A stretch of 64,000 nt of DNA, taken from positions 15,103,272 through 15,167,271 of the forward strand of contig OY755042.1 in the NCBI GenBank assembly GCA_963576565.1. The letters run 5' to 3'. The notes below the pieces were generated by a model, which was not told where the DNA came from, ran no database searches, and saw nothing but the letters and a program-made list of their open reading frames with translations. This stretch comes from Aspidapion aeneum (taxonomy: Eukaryota > Arthropoda > Insecta > Coleoptera > Brentidae). Positions 22,801 through 32,829 of this stretch are shown here, piece by piece. The translations under genes were made by a program, and so were the position numbers. Each line of letters begins with the position of its first letter. Within the stretch, counting starts at the first letter, position 1.

Positions 22801-25075
22801 CCCTCTTGATAGACCCTGTACAAAAAGATCCGTTTTGTCAGAAATATCAAAAATCTATGACCCTTTAGGTTTTTTAACTCCTCTCTCTTTTTTGGCAAAA
22901 CACTTAATACAACATTTTTGGGCCTTGGGAGTCGGCTGGGACGACCCAGTCCCAGAAGATATTCAAAAACTTTGGTTTCAGTATAAAATTCAACTCCCTA
23001 AAATATCCGAGATTTCGATTTCACGCTTTGTGAATTCGGACGCCACTTCTCTTGAGCTACATGGATTCTGTGATAGTAGCGAAAAAGGATACGCTTGTTG
23101 TGTCTATTTAAGATGCATTTCTAATGACTCAATTAATGTTAATCTATTATGCGGAAAATCCAAAGTTGCCTCGTTAAAACGCATATCTTTAGCTCGGTTG
23201 GAGCTATGTGGCGCCGTGCTCTTGTCGAATTTATTACGACACGTTGTCAACTTAATCTCTAGCTCTCTTCAAATATCTCGAATATTCGCTTGGTCTGACT
23301 CCATGGTGACCCTAAACTGGATAAAATCCTCTCCGCACAGATTTAAAACGTTTGTTGCGAACAGGGTCAGCCATATTCAAGAAAAAATAGCACCCGATTT
23401 ATGGCGTCATGTTCCTTCTAAAGAAAATCCTAGCGATTGCGCTTCACGCGGTTTACTCCCTGATGATCTGATTCACCATGACTTATGGTGGACTGGGCCA
23501 AGTTTCCTAAAATTACCCCCTGAAGAGTGGCCACAATCCACTATAAAACTTACCCCAGAAGTTTCTGAGGAAGAACGCAGATTAGCTCTCCTCGGAGTTT
23601 TTACCCCAACTCACCCCTTCGATAGTTGGCTAGACAACTATTCCTCTCTAGGACCCATAAAACGCATTGTTGCCTATTTATCTCGATTTATACATAATAT
23701 TAAGCAGCACACTCCTGAAGCACGCATTCAAGGTCACTTGACCAACTTAGAGCTTTACAAAGCTTTGTTACTCCTTGTCAAGCATGTACAGTATGTTGAG
23801 TTTTCCGAAGAAATCGAAAAGCTCAAAAAAGGTCAACTTTTACCTAAACTGTTTCGAAAGCTACACCCTTTCTTGGACAAGAATGGATTGCTCAGGGTAG
23901 GCGGTCGCCTCCTGCTATCAGGTCTCTCTTATGATCGAAAGCATCCTGTGCTTTTACCCACTAAACATCGCTTAACGCAGCTCATTATTGAAGAATTTCA
24001 TCATATTTTTCTTCATCCAGGACTGCAAACTCTTCAATTTTTAATTACACAACAGTTCTGGATTCTTTCCCCTAAACGAGTCATCGCGGGTGTGCTAGCA
24101 AAATGCATGACTTGTTTTAAAGTCAAACCAACCTCAACCTCTCAAACACCCCTTATGGGTACGCTCCCTGCTAGTCGCATAAACCAAGTTAAAGCATTTA
24201 AATATGCTGGCGTGGACTATGCAGGTCCCTTTAATATTACGCTTAGCAAAGCACGTGGCATAAAATCTCAAAAGGCATATATTTGCCTCTTTATTTGTTT
24301 TACGACCAAAGCTTTACATCTTGAGCTTGCGTCTGACTTAACCTCAGACTGCTTTATAGCTTGCCTTCGACGATTTGTCGGCAGAAGAGGTCTAATTTCT
24401 AGGCTTTTCAGCGATTGTGGTTCAAATTTCGTGGGAGCTCAAAAGGAGCTAAATGGTTACATGAAAAATGCCTCAGAAGCTCAAAATATTGAGTGGTCAT
24501 TTAACCCGCCTTCGAGCCCTCACTTTGGAGGACTTTGGGAGGCTGGGGTTAAATCAGTCAAAACTCATTTGCAAAAGGTCATAGGCCTTCAGGTACTCAC
24601 CTATGAGGAGCTTTACACTGTGCTAGTGCAGGTAGAAGCTATGCTTAACTCCCGCCCTATTTTACCCCTTAGCTCAGATGCCTCTGATTTGTCTGCTCTG
24701 ACCCCTGGTCATTTTTTGACCATGGAACCACTCTCGTCCGCTCCTGATGAAGATCTGACTGAGCTTAATGTTTCTAGGTTATCTAGATGGCAACTTGTGC
24801 AGCGTATACACCAAGATATTTGGCGGCGATGGCACAACGAATATTTACAAACTCTACAACAGCGTCAAAAATGGAACAAATCTTGTAAAACCATTGAATT
24901 AGGCACTCTCGTGCTTATCAAAAATGAACTCGCTCCTCCTCTAAAATGGCGTTTAGGTAGGGTCATGAAGTGCCACCCGGGTCCAGATGGAGTAGTTAGG
25001 GCTGTAACCTTAAAAACTGCACAAGGTGTTATGCAAAGGCCAGTAGTCAAGCTGTGTCCTTTGCCGGTTGAATAA
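19856..25075 (+). CDS. Gag-Pol polyprotein of a BEL/Pao retrotransposon
   Basis: 1739 codons with no stop or frameshift. Gag comes first, with a DUF1759-like region at about residues 110-270. CCHC zinc knuckles follow at C337-C340-H345-C350 and C371-C374-H379-C384, then a further Cys/His cluster at about 390-402. The aspartic protease has its catalytic triplet DTG at 489-491. The reverse transcriptase has an aspartate at 822 and the box YVDD at 898-901. RNase H has aspartates at 1073 (FCDSS) and 1148 (WSDS). The integrase has a zinc site (H1382/H1383 with C1417 and C1420) and a catalytic triad D1454, D1520, E1562. The C-terminus (about 1640-1735) resembles the DUF5641 domain usual at the end of BEL/Pao Pol. 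Proteolysis by the encoded protease should release the parts, which copy the RNA in virus-like particles and integrate the cDNA. The start is the first ATG of the open frame (context AAAATGA). All visible catalytic residues are present, so this copy looks functional. Confidence 0.96.
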   Translation: MTSSEKQCRAFRGIAIDRIKEIFSISTQAMSDTLKKVDFEMRYDHLDIFYEEFNKFHDAVIAYLADKEQPDFTEENVIRQGTDYQYFSIKATYKRLFPPKDDFNSSHSNSSSGHNDMSFNIPKVDIPKFTGDLFSWQTFVSLYDSVIHNNTMFSNSRKFQLLLTYLKKEPLTLVKNLPITDANYIIAYNALYNRYQNNRLLATHYWDKITDLPKLNTNNPALLRNLIDTFTDNVYALTNLNYPTEHWDFPLFRILIRKLDSETVTRYELQHDSSSEPSFEDLKDFVSKQCFALESANILNKTKTSGYATAKPPSKPQYRGNNFSTLAAGVAPYQNACPVCKISGHSIYKCPVFESKTPQERLNLVRKNHWCSNCLGTRHSLKACNSTYSCRICHSMHHYLLHIPRSPPSGSPPLENQNQSAPLPTHSTQVLAVPTLSNSQENNNLPSSPSTHACSLTSNISVTSSLLATAQVEVLNCRGHYDKARVLIDTGSQVHLISEKFANKIGLSRYKTHLTLNGLGHIGCTPSGGISCSIRPVGQLSPSFDIDLLILSKVCNEQPLTPLSQGDYPDISNLKLADPSFNQCKPVDILIGVQLFPFILTEGKISCGVDKAAALNSIFGWLIMGGKIRPSTPSISSYFISNNECLDSTLKAFWQIEEVPQKTHIDPEDELCEKIYKDTLQRTETGRFVVSLPFKGPEPSFSNSRSIALKRFYSLENRLLKNPSLHKEYSDCLQDYLDSNHMELVSKNIPPSNKIYYIPHHCVIKSESSTTKLRVVFDASCSCPESCPSSLNESMLTGPKLQQEIFDILMSFRLHKYCFTSDLKQMFRQVLINPAHQNYQRILWRFSPDQPVNDYFLKTVTFGVKAAPYLAIRSVIELANIYETEYPLAAHILRSYVYVDDCCFSCESLEKALEAKAQLVAVLGHGGFQLRKWSSNSSEFLKTISPEKCETSYLSFDDQDNTLKILGLKWHPSTDAFSYKVSPLDRPCTKRSVLSEISKIYDPLGFLTPLSFLAKHLIQHFWALGVGWDDPVPEDIQKLWFQYKIQLPKISEISISRFVNSDATSLELHGFCDSSEKGYACCVYLRCISNDSINVNLLCGKSKVASLKRISLARLELCGAVLLSNLLRHVVNLISSSLQISRIFAWSDSMVTLNWIKSSPHRFKTFVANRVSHIQEKIAPDLWRHVPSKENPSDCASRGLLPDDLIHHDLWWTGPSFLKLPPEEWPQSTIKLTPEVSEEERRLALLGVFTPTHPFDSWLDNYSSLGPIKRIVAYLSRFIHNIKQHTPEARIQGHLTNLELYKALLLLVKHVQYVEFSEEIEKLKKGQLLPKLFRKLHPFLDKNGLLRVGGRLLLSGLSYDRKHPVLLPTKHRLTQLIIEEFHHIFLHPGLQTLQFLITQQFWILSPKRVIAGVLAKCMTCFKVKPTSTSQTPLMGTLPASRINQVKAFKYAGVDYAGPFNITLSKARGIKSQKAYICLFICFTTKALHLELASDLTSDCFIACLRRFVGRRGLISRLFSDCGSNFVGAQKELNGYMKNASEAQNIEWSFNPPSSPHFGGLWEAGVKSVKTHLQKVIGLQVLTYEELYTVLVQVEAMLNSRPILPLSSDASDLSALTPGHFLTMEPLSSAPDEDLTELNVSRLSRWQLVQRIHQDIWRRWHNEYLQTLQQRQKWNKSCKTIELGTLVLIKNELAPPLKWRLGRVMKCHPGPDGVVRAVTLKTAQGVMQRPVVKLCPLPVE

Positions 25076-25219
25076 ACCCCCTTTCTTTTTTTTAGTATTA
25101 AGATTAGTCATTACTTTTGGTAATAGAATTATTTTGTTTTTATTTTATTTTTTATTATTATTTTTGTTCTTTTTTTTTATGGAAAAAGGCAAGAATAAGT
25201 GCCTTTTTGGCGCCCGGTA
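25076..25219 (+). promoter_or_regulatory. 3' untranslated tract with purine-rich stretch before the 3' LTR
   Basis: A T-rich stretch is followed by a purine-rich tract at 25181-25199 (GGAAAAAGGCAAGAATAAG), the best candidate for priming plus-strand DNA. It is 20 bases from the LTR rather than next to it; the bases in between read CTTTTTGGCGCCCGGTA near the LTR edge. No env frame is present. Confidence 0.45.
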
Positions 25220-25828
25220 TGTTTAGCTCCCGCTAAATTCTCTATTTTAATTAATTCATTAATTTTTAGTAATTAGAAAATATTACTTTTTTACTTGCAC
25301 TGCCCTCTTTTGGGACATTCACAATTCTAAAGGATTAAAATAAATAAAACAAATTCTCCTTTTTTTGTATTGATTCTGTTAATATAGCAGGAAGTTTTTT
25401 CTTTTTATCGCCTTTTATTGATATATTTTTATCATGCTTTCATACAAAAAACGCGGGTGCCGCTACGCAGTCCATAAATATATTTTTCCCTTCTTTCCTA
25501 TAACCTAAAAAGTGGACAGTGCGCAGTGTCGTATAAGAAACGAACTCAATCACGCGGTCCCTCGTGTGAATTTACCCTTAAATTCTCTTTGCCCTTTGGC
25601 ACCCTTAAAAACCCTTTAAAATTAAAGCTGTGCGTTATCATCTGTGGAAGCTGTGTAGCTGTGAATCATGGAACTGGAGAACAGGGCCCTGTAAGCGACT
25701 ACTCTGCAAATATCGGTGAGCGACATAGTTTTTTATTACACTTTATCCTCTCTCTCTCTCTCTACACTCTACCTACCCTTTACACCCTCTCCCAATACAG
25801 TCCCTTCTGCCTCAACTTATGGGCTACA
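25220..25828 (+). repeat. 3' LTR of the BEL/Pao element
   Basis: 609 bases, same length and ends as the 5' LTR, with one substitution (a at 25469). It is followed at once by the target duplication CAGTC. The short frames inside both LTRs (for example about 18944-19249 and 25526-25969) are not thought to be genes because they span LTR sequence and, in the second case, flanking DNA. Confidence 0.96.
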
Positions 25829-26147
25829 CAGTCAATCTTTCTTGTCCCATTGTACCGCAGAAATAATTTTTTATTATCTTCAGTTTTGCAAATTACCTAT
25901 TTCCTTTTGAAAAGTCAACAATGTCAAAAACAGTTAGATAAGGAATTTTTCGGAAGGATGGCGCGGTAGAATCAAATTCATTTTTGAAGTACTTTTTAAA
26001 AGACTTGGCTTGAAATCTCGTCTCTAAAAGACCATCCTTGTATTTCAGGCAAACCTTATGACTGGCAAAACAAATTTCTACAGATTCAAAACAAAAAAAA
26101 ACTATTTGAAAATCAAGCGCAAAATTTCCGAAACCGGTACTACGGTT

Positions 26148-26420
26148 GTTTGAATTTTATAGTTAGAATTTATTTAGGTTTAGTATAGTATTAGCTTAAT
26201 ATATTTTATGGTTGAAATATTGGTCTAGGTTTTAGTTGCGTTATCTATAACTAACTCTTCCTTATATACGCGAATGTTCTAGCGCTACCATCCGTTACGT
26301 GTCACTAGAGGTTTGTCAAGCTTTTAAGTTCAAATATTGCCTTTAAAGTGATGGAGCTAATAACTGAAAGTTTCATTTGTAAACATATAGTTTTCTTGTA
26401 TTTTATCCACAGAAAATTAA
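26148..26420 (+). repeat. Possible LTR or element end, plus orientation
   Basis: About 100 bases (26148-26250, with TTATAGTTAGAATTTATTTA and GGTTTTAGTTGCGTTATC) match the complement of 29264-29364 at roughly 85%. Downstream come TTATATACG (TATA-like) and AATAAAACAA (polyadenylation-like). It may be a degraded LTR; no second direct copy was seen. Confidence 0.4.
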
Positions 26421-28929
26421 GTAAAAATAAAACAACTTCCCACAAGAACACTGCCCAGGCGGTAACAGCCCATTTTTTTCTAAAGAAAATTCATTCCACT
26501 TGGCAACTTAGAGTGTTAGTATGACCCGAACTAGTGGGTTACAGATGACCGCGAAGAAATTTTGTGTTTGAAAAACAAAAAATTATAGATTGGATGCAAA
26601 TCACGAATAATTTTATTAAAGTAATAAAATCAACATTTACCCAAACAGAACCGTTAAAATCAGTGGCGTTTATACGGGGGGCCTGGGGGGATATTTTCCA
26701 CATATTTCATGAATACAAACATAAAATAGCATAAAAGACGGCCTCATGAGGTCTCGGGCTCCCCCGAAACTTTTTTCTATATACGCCCTTGAACAAAACT
26801 GAAAAAAAAGTTGGGTCATAAATTTGGCTTGGAAAATGGTAAAATGCAAAGAAAGTGTCCTATCTGTAACACGATTTGTCCCCTTTGGTAACGCTATTTT
26901 TTGATGTTACAGAAATTTTCGTGTATTATAGATCGAGACATTAAATTTTTTCTTTGGAATTTAGTTGGAAAATAGTGGTATTTGTAATCTGTATTGATAT
27001 TTTCGACCATTATCTATTTGTGTAATTTGGTTTTGTGGCATAAATTGTGTGCTTTTTAATTTTTGTTTAATCTGTAACGTTGATGTCCCTTTTGTAACAC
27101 CTAAAATACCTAATACGTTTTTTAAATTAGCAAGTTCAGTGCTATTTTAAACCAATTTTTTTTAATTTTAAGTTATCATTTAGATACAACTTAAGTAATA
27201 GAATAAAAAAAAATCGGATAATGTGTATTTTAATCATTTGTGAGGAAAAAAGGAAAAATGGGAAAAATAGACTATAAATACTTAACAAAAATCTCTAAAA
27301 GTTAGTTTTTAAGAAATATTTTGCCAGTTATTATAATAAAATTTGGCGCTGTGTGTCTTTTTTCTCAATTTCTCACTAGCTATCTTATTCCAGGCATATT
27401 TTACACATTTGATATATTTTGGGTAATATGGCAAAAACCACCGCGTTACAGATGCGAGAAAAAATGACTATTCCAACAAAAACTCCTTATAAAAAACACA
27501 ACTTAAATTATATGTTACCAATTTTTGGTGACACATAATAGTTTAAAGTCTGACACGTTCAGTTTAAATTTTCACCAAAATGTTGGTTTTGTTTAAAAAA
27601 AAAAGTGCCATAAATATGAAAGCACAACCGACTGGTTGGTGCATTCCTTGGCATGCTGTTCTTACGTAGACTGTGTTCAATGACAATTAGCATTAGGGAA
27701 CTTTACAACTGTCGTGATTTCGTTTCGGAGACTCTGTGAACTAGTCTTTCTGCATTCTTAAGATTACCTCTCACGTTTGACCATCATTGTTTTTCTCCTT
27801 TTTCTGCTTTGTGCTTCGATGTCTTGCCGCAATTAAAAATCCGAAGTTGCAGAAAGTGAAATTAATTAAACCGAGCCTGATGGATCTAATACCTTCACGA
27901 CTAAAATACTTTGCTTTAAATCGTTTTTAATAAGTATAGGGTTTTTCCGTATATTTTATCCAAATACGTTAAAGCATAAATATGGGGCATATCCATGCAT
28001 CCTCACACGCAATGCTTAAAGCCAGGACCCCTATTTAATTCTTAGTGTTCCTTTTTCGGGTAGACAGGATTTTGGTTACATACGTCAGTTTTGGTAGTTT
28101 TGGAACATACTCCGTTTAGTCACTACATTATTTGACAATTGTCAAATGTTTAGGGTTATGTCTATCATTTTTTTCCAAAAACTAGTTGATTGGGTGAAAA
28201 TTTATCAAATTGTGGATTAAAATTGTGGTTTTTCTGAAACTAATTGTGCAGATTTATTGTGGACACCATGAAGAGGGTTTAATGGCATCTATAAACCACT
28301 CTTAACTTTATTAACAAATTGTAAAGAAAAATAAACGTAGTTACCTATGGCACACTCTTATACTTTTTGCGGACATTTTTCCACAAACCGCACATGTTTT
28401 ACATGAATTATTTCCCATTTTTCACACAAAAATAACTACAGACAAACGCAAAACGCAGCAAAATGTCATTATGGCCTCCATCCACATAGCAGCTGTGTGT
28501 CTACATGACAAAACACACGCATGCGCACTTGAAAATTCGCATCCGCAAATTTAAATCTGCAATTTTTTCCAGAGTCAGTTATGAGCGCTTCACTTTTCGA
28601 TTCTTTGAACATATATGCTATAGCGCATTTGATTTTATCCCTGGTTTGTCACTTTTTATCCTGGGGTAGGTCTCCTGCATTTCTTGTAAGAGATAGAAAG
28701 AAGTGTAAATGCAAAAGTTAGGTAGGGTAGGGTTTTTCCTAAACCACCGAAAATTTAATTTTACAAAACAAAGGAATATCGAAATGTTGTAACAGAAATA
28801 TTTGCATTTTAAAGCCTAATAATTAAAATCATTAACAAAATAGCACTTGTCATAAATATACAAATTATGCAACATCCATTTTGTTTATTCAGGTTATTTA
28901 AATTCAGATATTTTGAACAGGCTGGGTCA
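26421..28929. other. Unassigned DNA
   Basis: Apart from the possible MITE at 26660-26790 nothing is recognised. Short phrases such as TGTAACAC..TTGTCCC recur loosely near 26867-27110. CGAGCCTGATGGATC at 27872 resembles CGAGCCTGACGGATC at 6358 in the small MITE there. Confidence 0.4.
26660..26790. mobile_element. Possible small MITE with G-run ends
   Basis: Left end CAGTGGCGTTTATACGGGGG and right end with CTATATACGCCC are rough complements. The interior carries CATGAGG and C-rich runs. Weakly supported. Confidence 0.35.
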
Positions 28930-29373
28930 AATGTCAACATATTTTTACGGGTTCACAACGACAAATTAAAACTCGCAATTGTTGAAAACGATACGTCAAT
29001 TTATTTCGACAAATTATATACAAAAACACGCACTTAAACTTACTAATAAATTGCTAATAATTCACTACTTTAATACGCCTATTAACTTCGCGTTAACATC
29101 TAGCGATCACTACCATTGGTTATCTCTGACTGCCCGATGCACGACGTCCGGCCTTATATATGAGGGGCTGCCTACTATTCGAGAATTTTCCATCCTTGTT
29201 CGATTCGGAATCATTCCGCCCTTTTCTAGAACCGGACCTTTCGCATACCAGTTTGTCACCGATAACGCAACTAAAACCTAGATTAAGAATACAACCATAA
29301 AATACGTCAACCTAATACTACACTAAACCTAAATAAATTCTAACTATAAAATTTAAATAACTTAAATTTGTAA
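28930..29373 (-). repeat. Possible solo LTR, minus orientation
   Basis: Read on the minus strand from TGTTACAAATTTAAG (29373 downwards) the sequence has a good TATA box (CATATATAAGG at about 29152-29162), GGGCAGTCAGAGA downstream like an initiator, and AATAAATTGACG later. That is the layout of an LTR. The first 100 bases match 26148-26250. The far end is not clear and no target duplication was confirmed. The 100-codon frame on the plus strand here is probably chance. Confidence 0.45.
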
Positions 29374-29629
29374 CAATATTATATATTTTTAGATTAAAAA
29401 AAAATATCTATTCATTTTTTGTAAAATATATAGGGCGTTCCATAAGAGAAGAGATTTACGATGGTTCTGATTTTTTTATAATTTTGCAACATACATTTGT
29501 TTTACGCTTGAAATAAGCGTAGTAGACCTTGGTTAAAATATATGGAAATAGCCTGTACCTACAAGTTGCATTTACTTTACCTTTTTGTATAAGTTTTTTA
29601 CACTTTAGTTATGAAAAGTGCACACACAG

Positions 29630-29940
29630 TGGATAAAATCCCGCATTTTAGGAAGAATAGTGTAACTGTATCTCCAGAATGAAAAATACCAAACCAGGAA
29701 TAAAGAGTACGAGTGCGGAATAATAGGTGACATGTTAGTAATAAAATATAAAAATGGGGATAAAAAGTGACTTGCCAGGTATAAACAGTAAAAACCCAAA
29801 AAAACGTCAAAAACTCCATAAAAATAGAAAAAAAAACATTAAAACAATAACTAAATCTCGTGATATAAGTGTATTTCTTTCCTCGACAAATTGAACAATT
29901 TTTATGCCATTGGATAAAAAGTGCCACTTTAATCCCTGAG
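29630..29940. repeat. Degenerate short tandem array
   Basis: Imperfect units of about 18-22 bases resembling CCAGGTATAAACAGTGAC or GGGATAAAAAGTGACTTG follow one another. It resembles the arrays at 1958-2555 and 30242-30395 in structure. The 109-codon minus frame across it is explained by the repeat. Confidence 0.5.
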
Positions 29941-30241
29941 TTTATAATATACCTATTATAGTAAGTTTATTACTTCACACGGGGTGCTTGAATTTTAAAA
30001 CTTTCTTTTTGACGCAATGTCAACTGAAATATTTTCCCGAAAATGTCTTAGTAAACAGTTCCTATATCCACGGACACAGATCCCAAGAGGACAAACGGAC
30101 TCAAAAATAATTTGTTGGCAAAAAGGTATTTTTTATAAAAATTTCTACTGATTTTGAAAAGTCTATTTCCATTTTCTTAATTTGAAAGTTACATACATGT
30201 GCTAAAAAAAAAGAAAACTTAAAATACTAGAACCGGATCTA

Positions 30242-30395
30242 AAAAGCGATATGTAAAACGGCGGCATATAAAACAGCGACATTCAATAGAGCGACATATC
30301 AAAACGGCGACATTCAAAACAGTGACCCATCAAAACAGCGACATTTAAAAGAGCGAAAATTCAAAACACCGATATCTAAAAGGGCAATTTTTCAA
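30242..30395. repeat. Degenerate tandem array of AAAACAGCGACATTC-like units
   Basis: About nine imperfect units of 15-18 bases (AAAACAGCGACATT, AAAACGGCGACATTC, AAAACAGTGACCC and so on). A block reading AAAAAACTTTCCTGGGACCC..GAGGGTGGA follows at 30476-30511, the motif that accompanies GGTTC repeats at 57.3 kb. Confidence 0.75.
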
Positions 30396-30511
30396 AAAAT
30401 CAATATTAAGCAACATTAAAAAAAGCGTATTGTGACTTGTTTATTATTATCACTAACCCCTTTCTACCATATTTAAAAAAAAACTTTCCTGGGACCCTAG
30501 AGAGGGTGGAA

Positions 30512-31432
30512 CCAAATCGTTTCTTGTTTTTTAACCTCCTTTAAATTTTTTTTATATTTCCCAATTTAAATTATGACAATAGACTTTTTAAAACCCGCAG
30601 AACTTTTTATAAAGAGTGTCTTATTGCCCTAATAAAATTTTTTAGGTCATTTGTCTGGATCTAATGTTGAGATTTGCTACTTTGGATCTTTTACGATAAA
30701 CACACAATTCAGAAATTTTTCTCTAAAGTCCTTTATGAAAAAAATACAGTTTTAGTCACCTCCGCATGTCGGGAATTGACTTAAGACGAAAGTAATTATT
30801 ATAAACATTTTGTCATGTCTTGAAATATAACTTTTTTAGCTAAGAGGCGTAACTTATTTGTAACTTACACCACGTAACGGGGAGCAACATAAACAAAAAT
30901 ATCCCAGGTAAATTCCGAACGCCGGATATTTTGTCAGATCACTCCGAAAGCTATTCTTAGTAGACCTTCTGAGAAATACCATAAAAAAATAAAGCATTAG
31001 GTTCTTTATAAAAAGTAATTGGACATATAAAATTTGTAGAATATTATTATACATATATTAATAATAAGAGAAGTAAAGAATAATTTGCGAAATATGCAAG
31101 AAACATATAAGGGAACACATTACCACACTAAATAGGACTAACGTATTTTTTTGTAGTTGCACCCGATCCCTGCTGTGTCGACACAAAATTATCTTGCTAG
31201 TATGATGCGATAAAATATTAAAAAGAGCTACTGATATAAAGGCATCGTTTTTATTTTCCCTAACATTTCCTTGAATAATTTTTAAGCTCAAAAAATAATT
31301 TTATGATACAAAATTTTACTTTGCTTAAATCTATTTTTTGCGGATGTTTCTAGCGTGTAACGCTATTTTTTCACACGCAACCATAAATAAATTATTGTCT
31401 TACATTTTTATTCTTTTTGTCTCTAACATATT
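30512..31432. other. Unassigned DNA
   Basis: Frames of 66 and 77 codons on the minus strand (30854-31054, 31058-31291) have no known pattern. Confidence 0.4.
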
Positions 31433-31778
31433 AATTTGTTGACAAAAAAAAGATGAAACAAGATATTAGATAGTTTAGGTTGTGCTACATACTACGTATT
31501 TCTACGTAATCCTGAGATTTGGCAGGTATGCAAGCGCCTACGTATCTATATTATCTCGCGCTAGTCTGCGGTAGAGTCCCTGTATGTTGACATATTTGGA
31601 ATCCAAATTTGTTGACAAAAAAAAGATGAAACAAGATATTAGATAGTTTAGGTTGTGCTACATACTACGTATTTCTACGTAATCCTGAGATTTGGCAGGT
31701 ATGCAAGCGCCTACGTATCTATATTATCTCGCGCTAGTCTGCGGTAGAGTCCCTGTATGTTGACATATTTGGAATCCA
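31433..31778 (+). repeat. Exact tandem duplication, 2 x 173 bp
   Basis: The unit from AATTTGTTGACAAAAAAAAG to GACATATTTGGAATCCA occurs twice (31433-31605, 31606-31778). By eye the copies are identical, so the duplication is recent or is kept uniform. Confidence 0.95.
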
Positions 31779-31802
31779 AATATGTCAATATACAGGGACT
31801 CT
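31746..31802. repeat. 57-bp palindrome of an element end
   Basis: Arms of 25 bases beginning AGAGTCCCTGTATGTTGACA meet at GGAATCC with one mismatch. The same end motif occurs singly at 31573-31598 and 53971-53995 (GAGTCCCTGTATGCTGACAT). It looks like two element ends joined head to head. Confidence 0.85.
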
Positions 31803-32267
31803 AGTCGGCGGTAAACTATGACTTATTTTAAGAGACGCGACAAACGTATCAAAGTCAAAATCAGAGAGAAATATCATTCATATATACTCTGGCATTGTTG
31901 AGAGAGAGACGCATTTTCCGTCCTTATTAATTCATAAGCTTCGAAAAAATAAATAAACGAGTTTTAAATGTGTTTGTTTATATGTTGCATGATGGATGTC
32001 CATAATCCGAAAATGTGAGTTTTAGTGACTTTGATGGGTTTGTCGCGGATGCCTTATCGTTACGAAAAAATCATGATTTCTTGATTGACCCATCCAAAAA
32101 TTATAATGATTATATGTGGACGATGCATGGTTTCCGCCTACAGCTCAAAGGATTTTTTGCAAATATGTGCCCACTGAAGTAAAACAAAACAAAAGTGTAA
32201 TCTTAAAAAATCACAATAACATTTCATTCTCTGCTGTGCATGGTTAGAAATTTTAAGGTCACATATA

Positions 32268-32829
32268 CAGGGTGTTTCAAAATCCAATAACATAATTTTA
32301 GCGTTAAATTCCTTAAGTGATTTCAAGACATAAAGTTCATTTAAATATAGGTGTGCAAACCTGTAATTTTCAAGATAAAGGGTGTTAATTTTTTTTTTAG
32401 TTTTTTATTTGTAGCTTTTGCAGTTTTTGAGATATCTAGCTCAAATTAGGTGTGTATATTTAGGCACACAACACTATTAATCATGCTAAATAATATTAAA
32501 AATTTACAGAGTTATACTTTTTCAGGGGTCGCTTTTTCCCTGGATTTTTGTTGTTGTAATTCTAAAAAAGAAGTAAAATTACTGCTTCATTTGCACACTT
32601 TTTTGCATTTTGTGATTCTTTTTCTTTAACCGCTTTAGATAAAATGACTGTTTCACTAAATAAAGGCCGCTATCATCAAAATAAAAGTACTTTAGTATGG
32701 TATGGCGAGTACAGCACAACAAACAAAAAATGGTATCTCAAAAACTAAGCGTGTGTAGACCTATGTTTATATGAACTTTTTGTATTGAAATCACTAAAGG
32801 ATGATGCTATTGTAATTTTGAACACCCTG
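32268..32829. mobile_element. MITE with CAGGGTGTT ends and TA target site
   Basis: 562 bp between TA dinucleotides. The ends read CAGGGTGTTTCAAAATCC and, on the other strand, CAGGGTGTTCAAAATTAC. Similarity of the arms continues inward for about 100 bases (TTAGTGATTTCAA, AAAGTTCAT). Typical of Tc1/mariner-mobilised non-autonomous elements; no transposase frame is left. Confidence 0.85.

Larger units (their letters stand above)
18638..25828 (+). mobile_element. Full-length BEL/Pao LTR retrotransposon
   Basis: A complete element of 7191 bp. Two 609-bp direct LTRs begin TGTTTAG and end GGCTACA, so they have the usual TG..CA ends. The five bases before the left LTR (18633-18637) and after the right LTR (25829-25833) are both CAGTC, a perfect target-site duplication of the length usual for BEL/Pao. 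By eye the LTRs differ only at 18887 (g) versus 25469 (a), about 0.16%, which points to a very recent insertion. Between them lie a 609-base leader, one uninterrupted Gag-Pol frame and 144 bases before the right LTR, too short for an env gene. The BEL/Pao call rests on the single fused Gag-Pol frame, the Gag and protease signatures and the order protease-RT-RNase H-integrase. I infer that it could still be mobile; expression cannot be seen from sequence. Confidence 0.97.

Noticed and set aside
25526..25969. 147-codon frame at the 3' LTR
   Set aside because: It starts inside the LTR and reads into flanking DNA; the matching frame in the 5' LTR ends elsewhere.
28979..29281. 100-codon plus-strand frame as a gene
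   Set aside because: It lies on the opposite strand of an LTR-like sequence with TATA box and has no known pattern.
29598..29927. 109-codon minus-strand frame rich in aromatic residues
   Set aside because: It runs across the degenerate tandem array at 29630-29940; the repeat explains the open frame.
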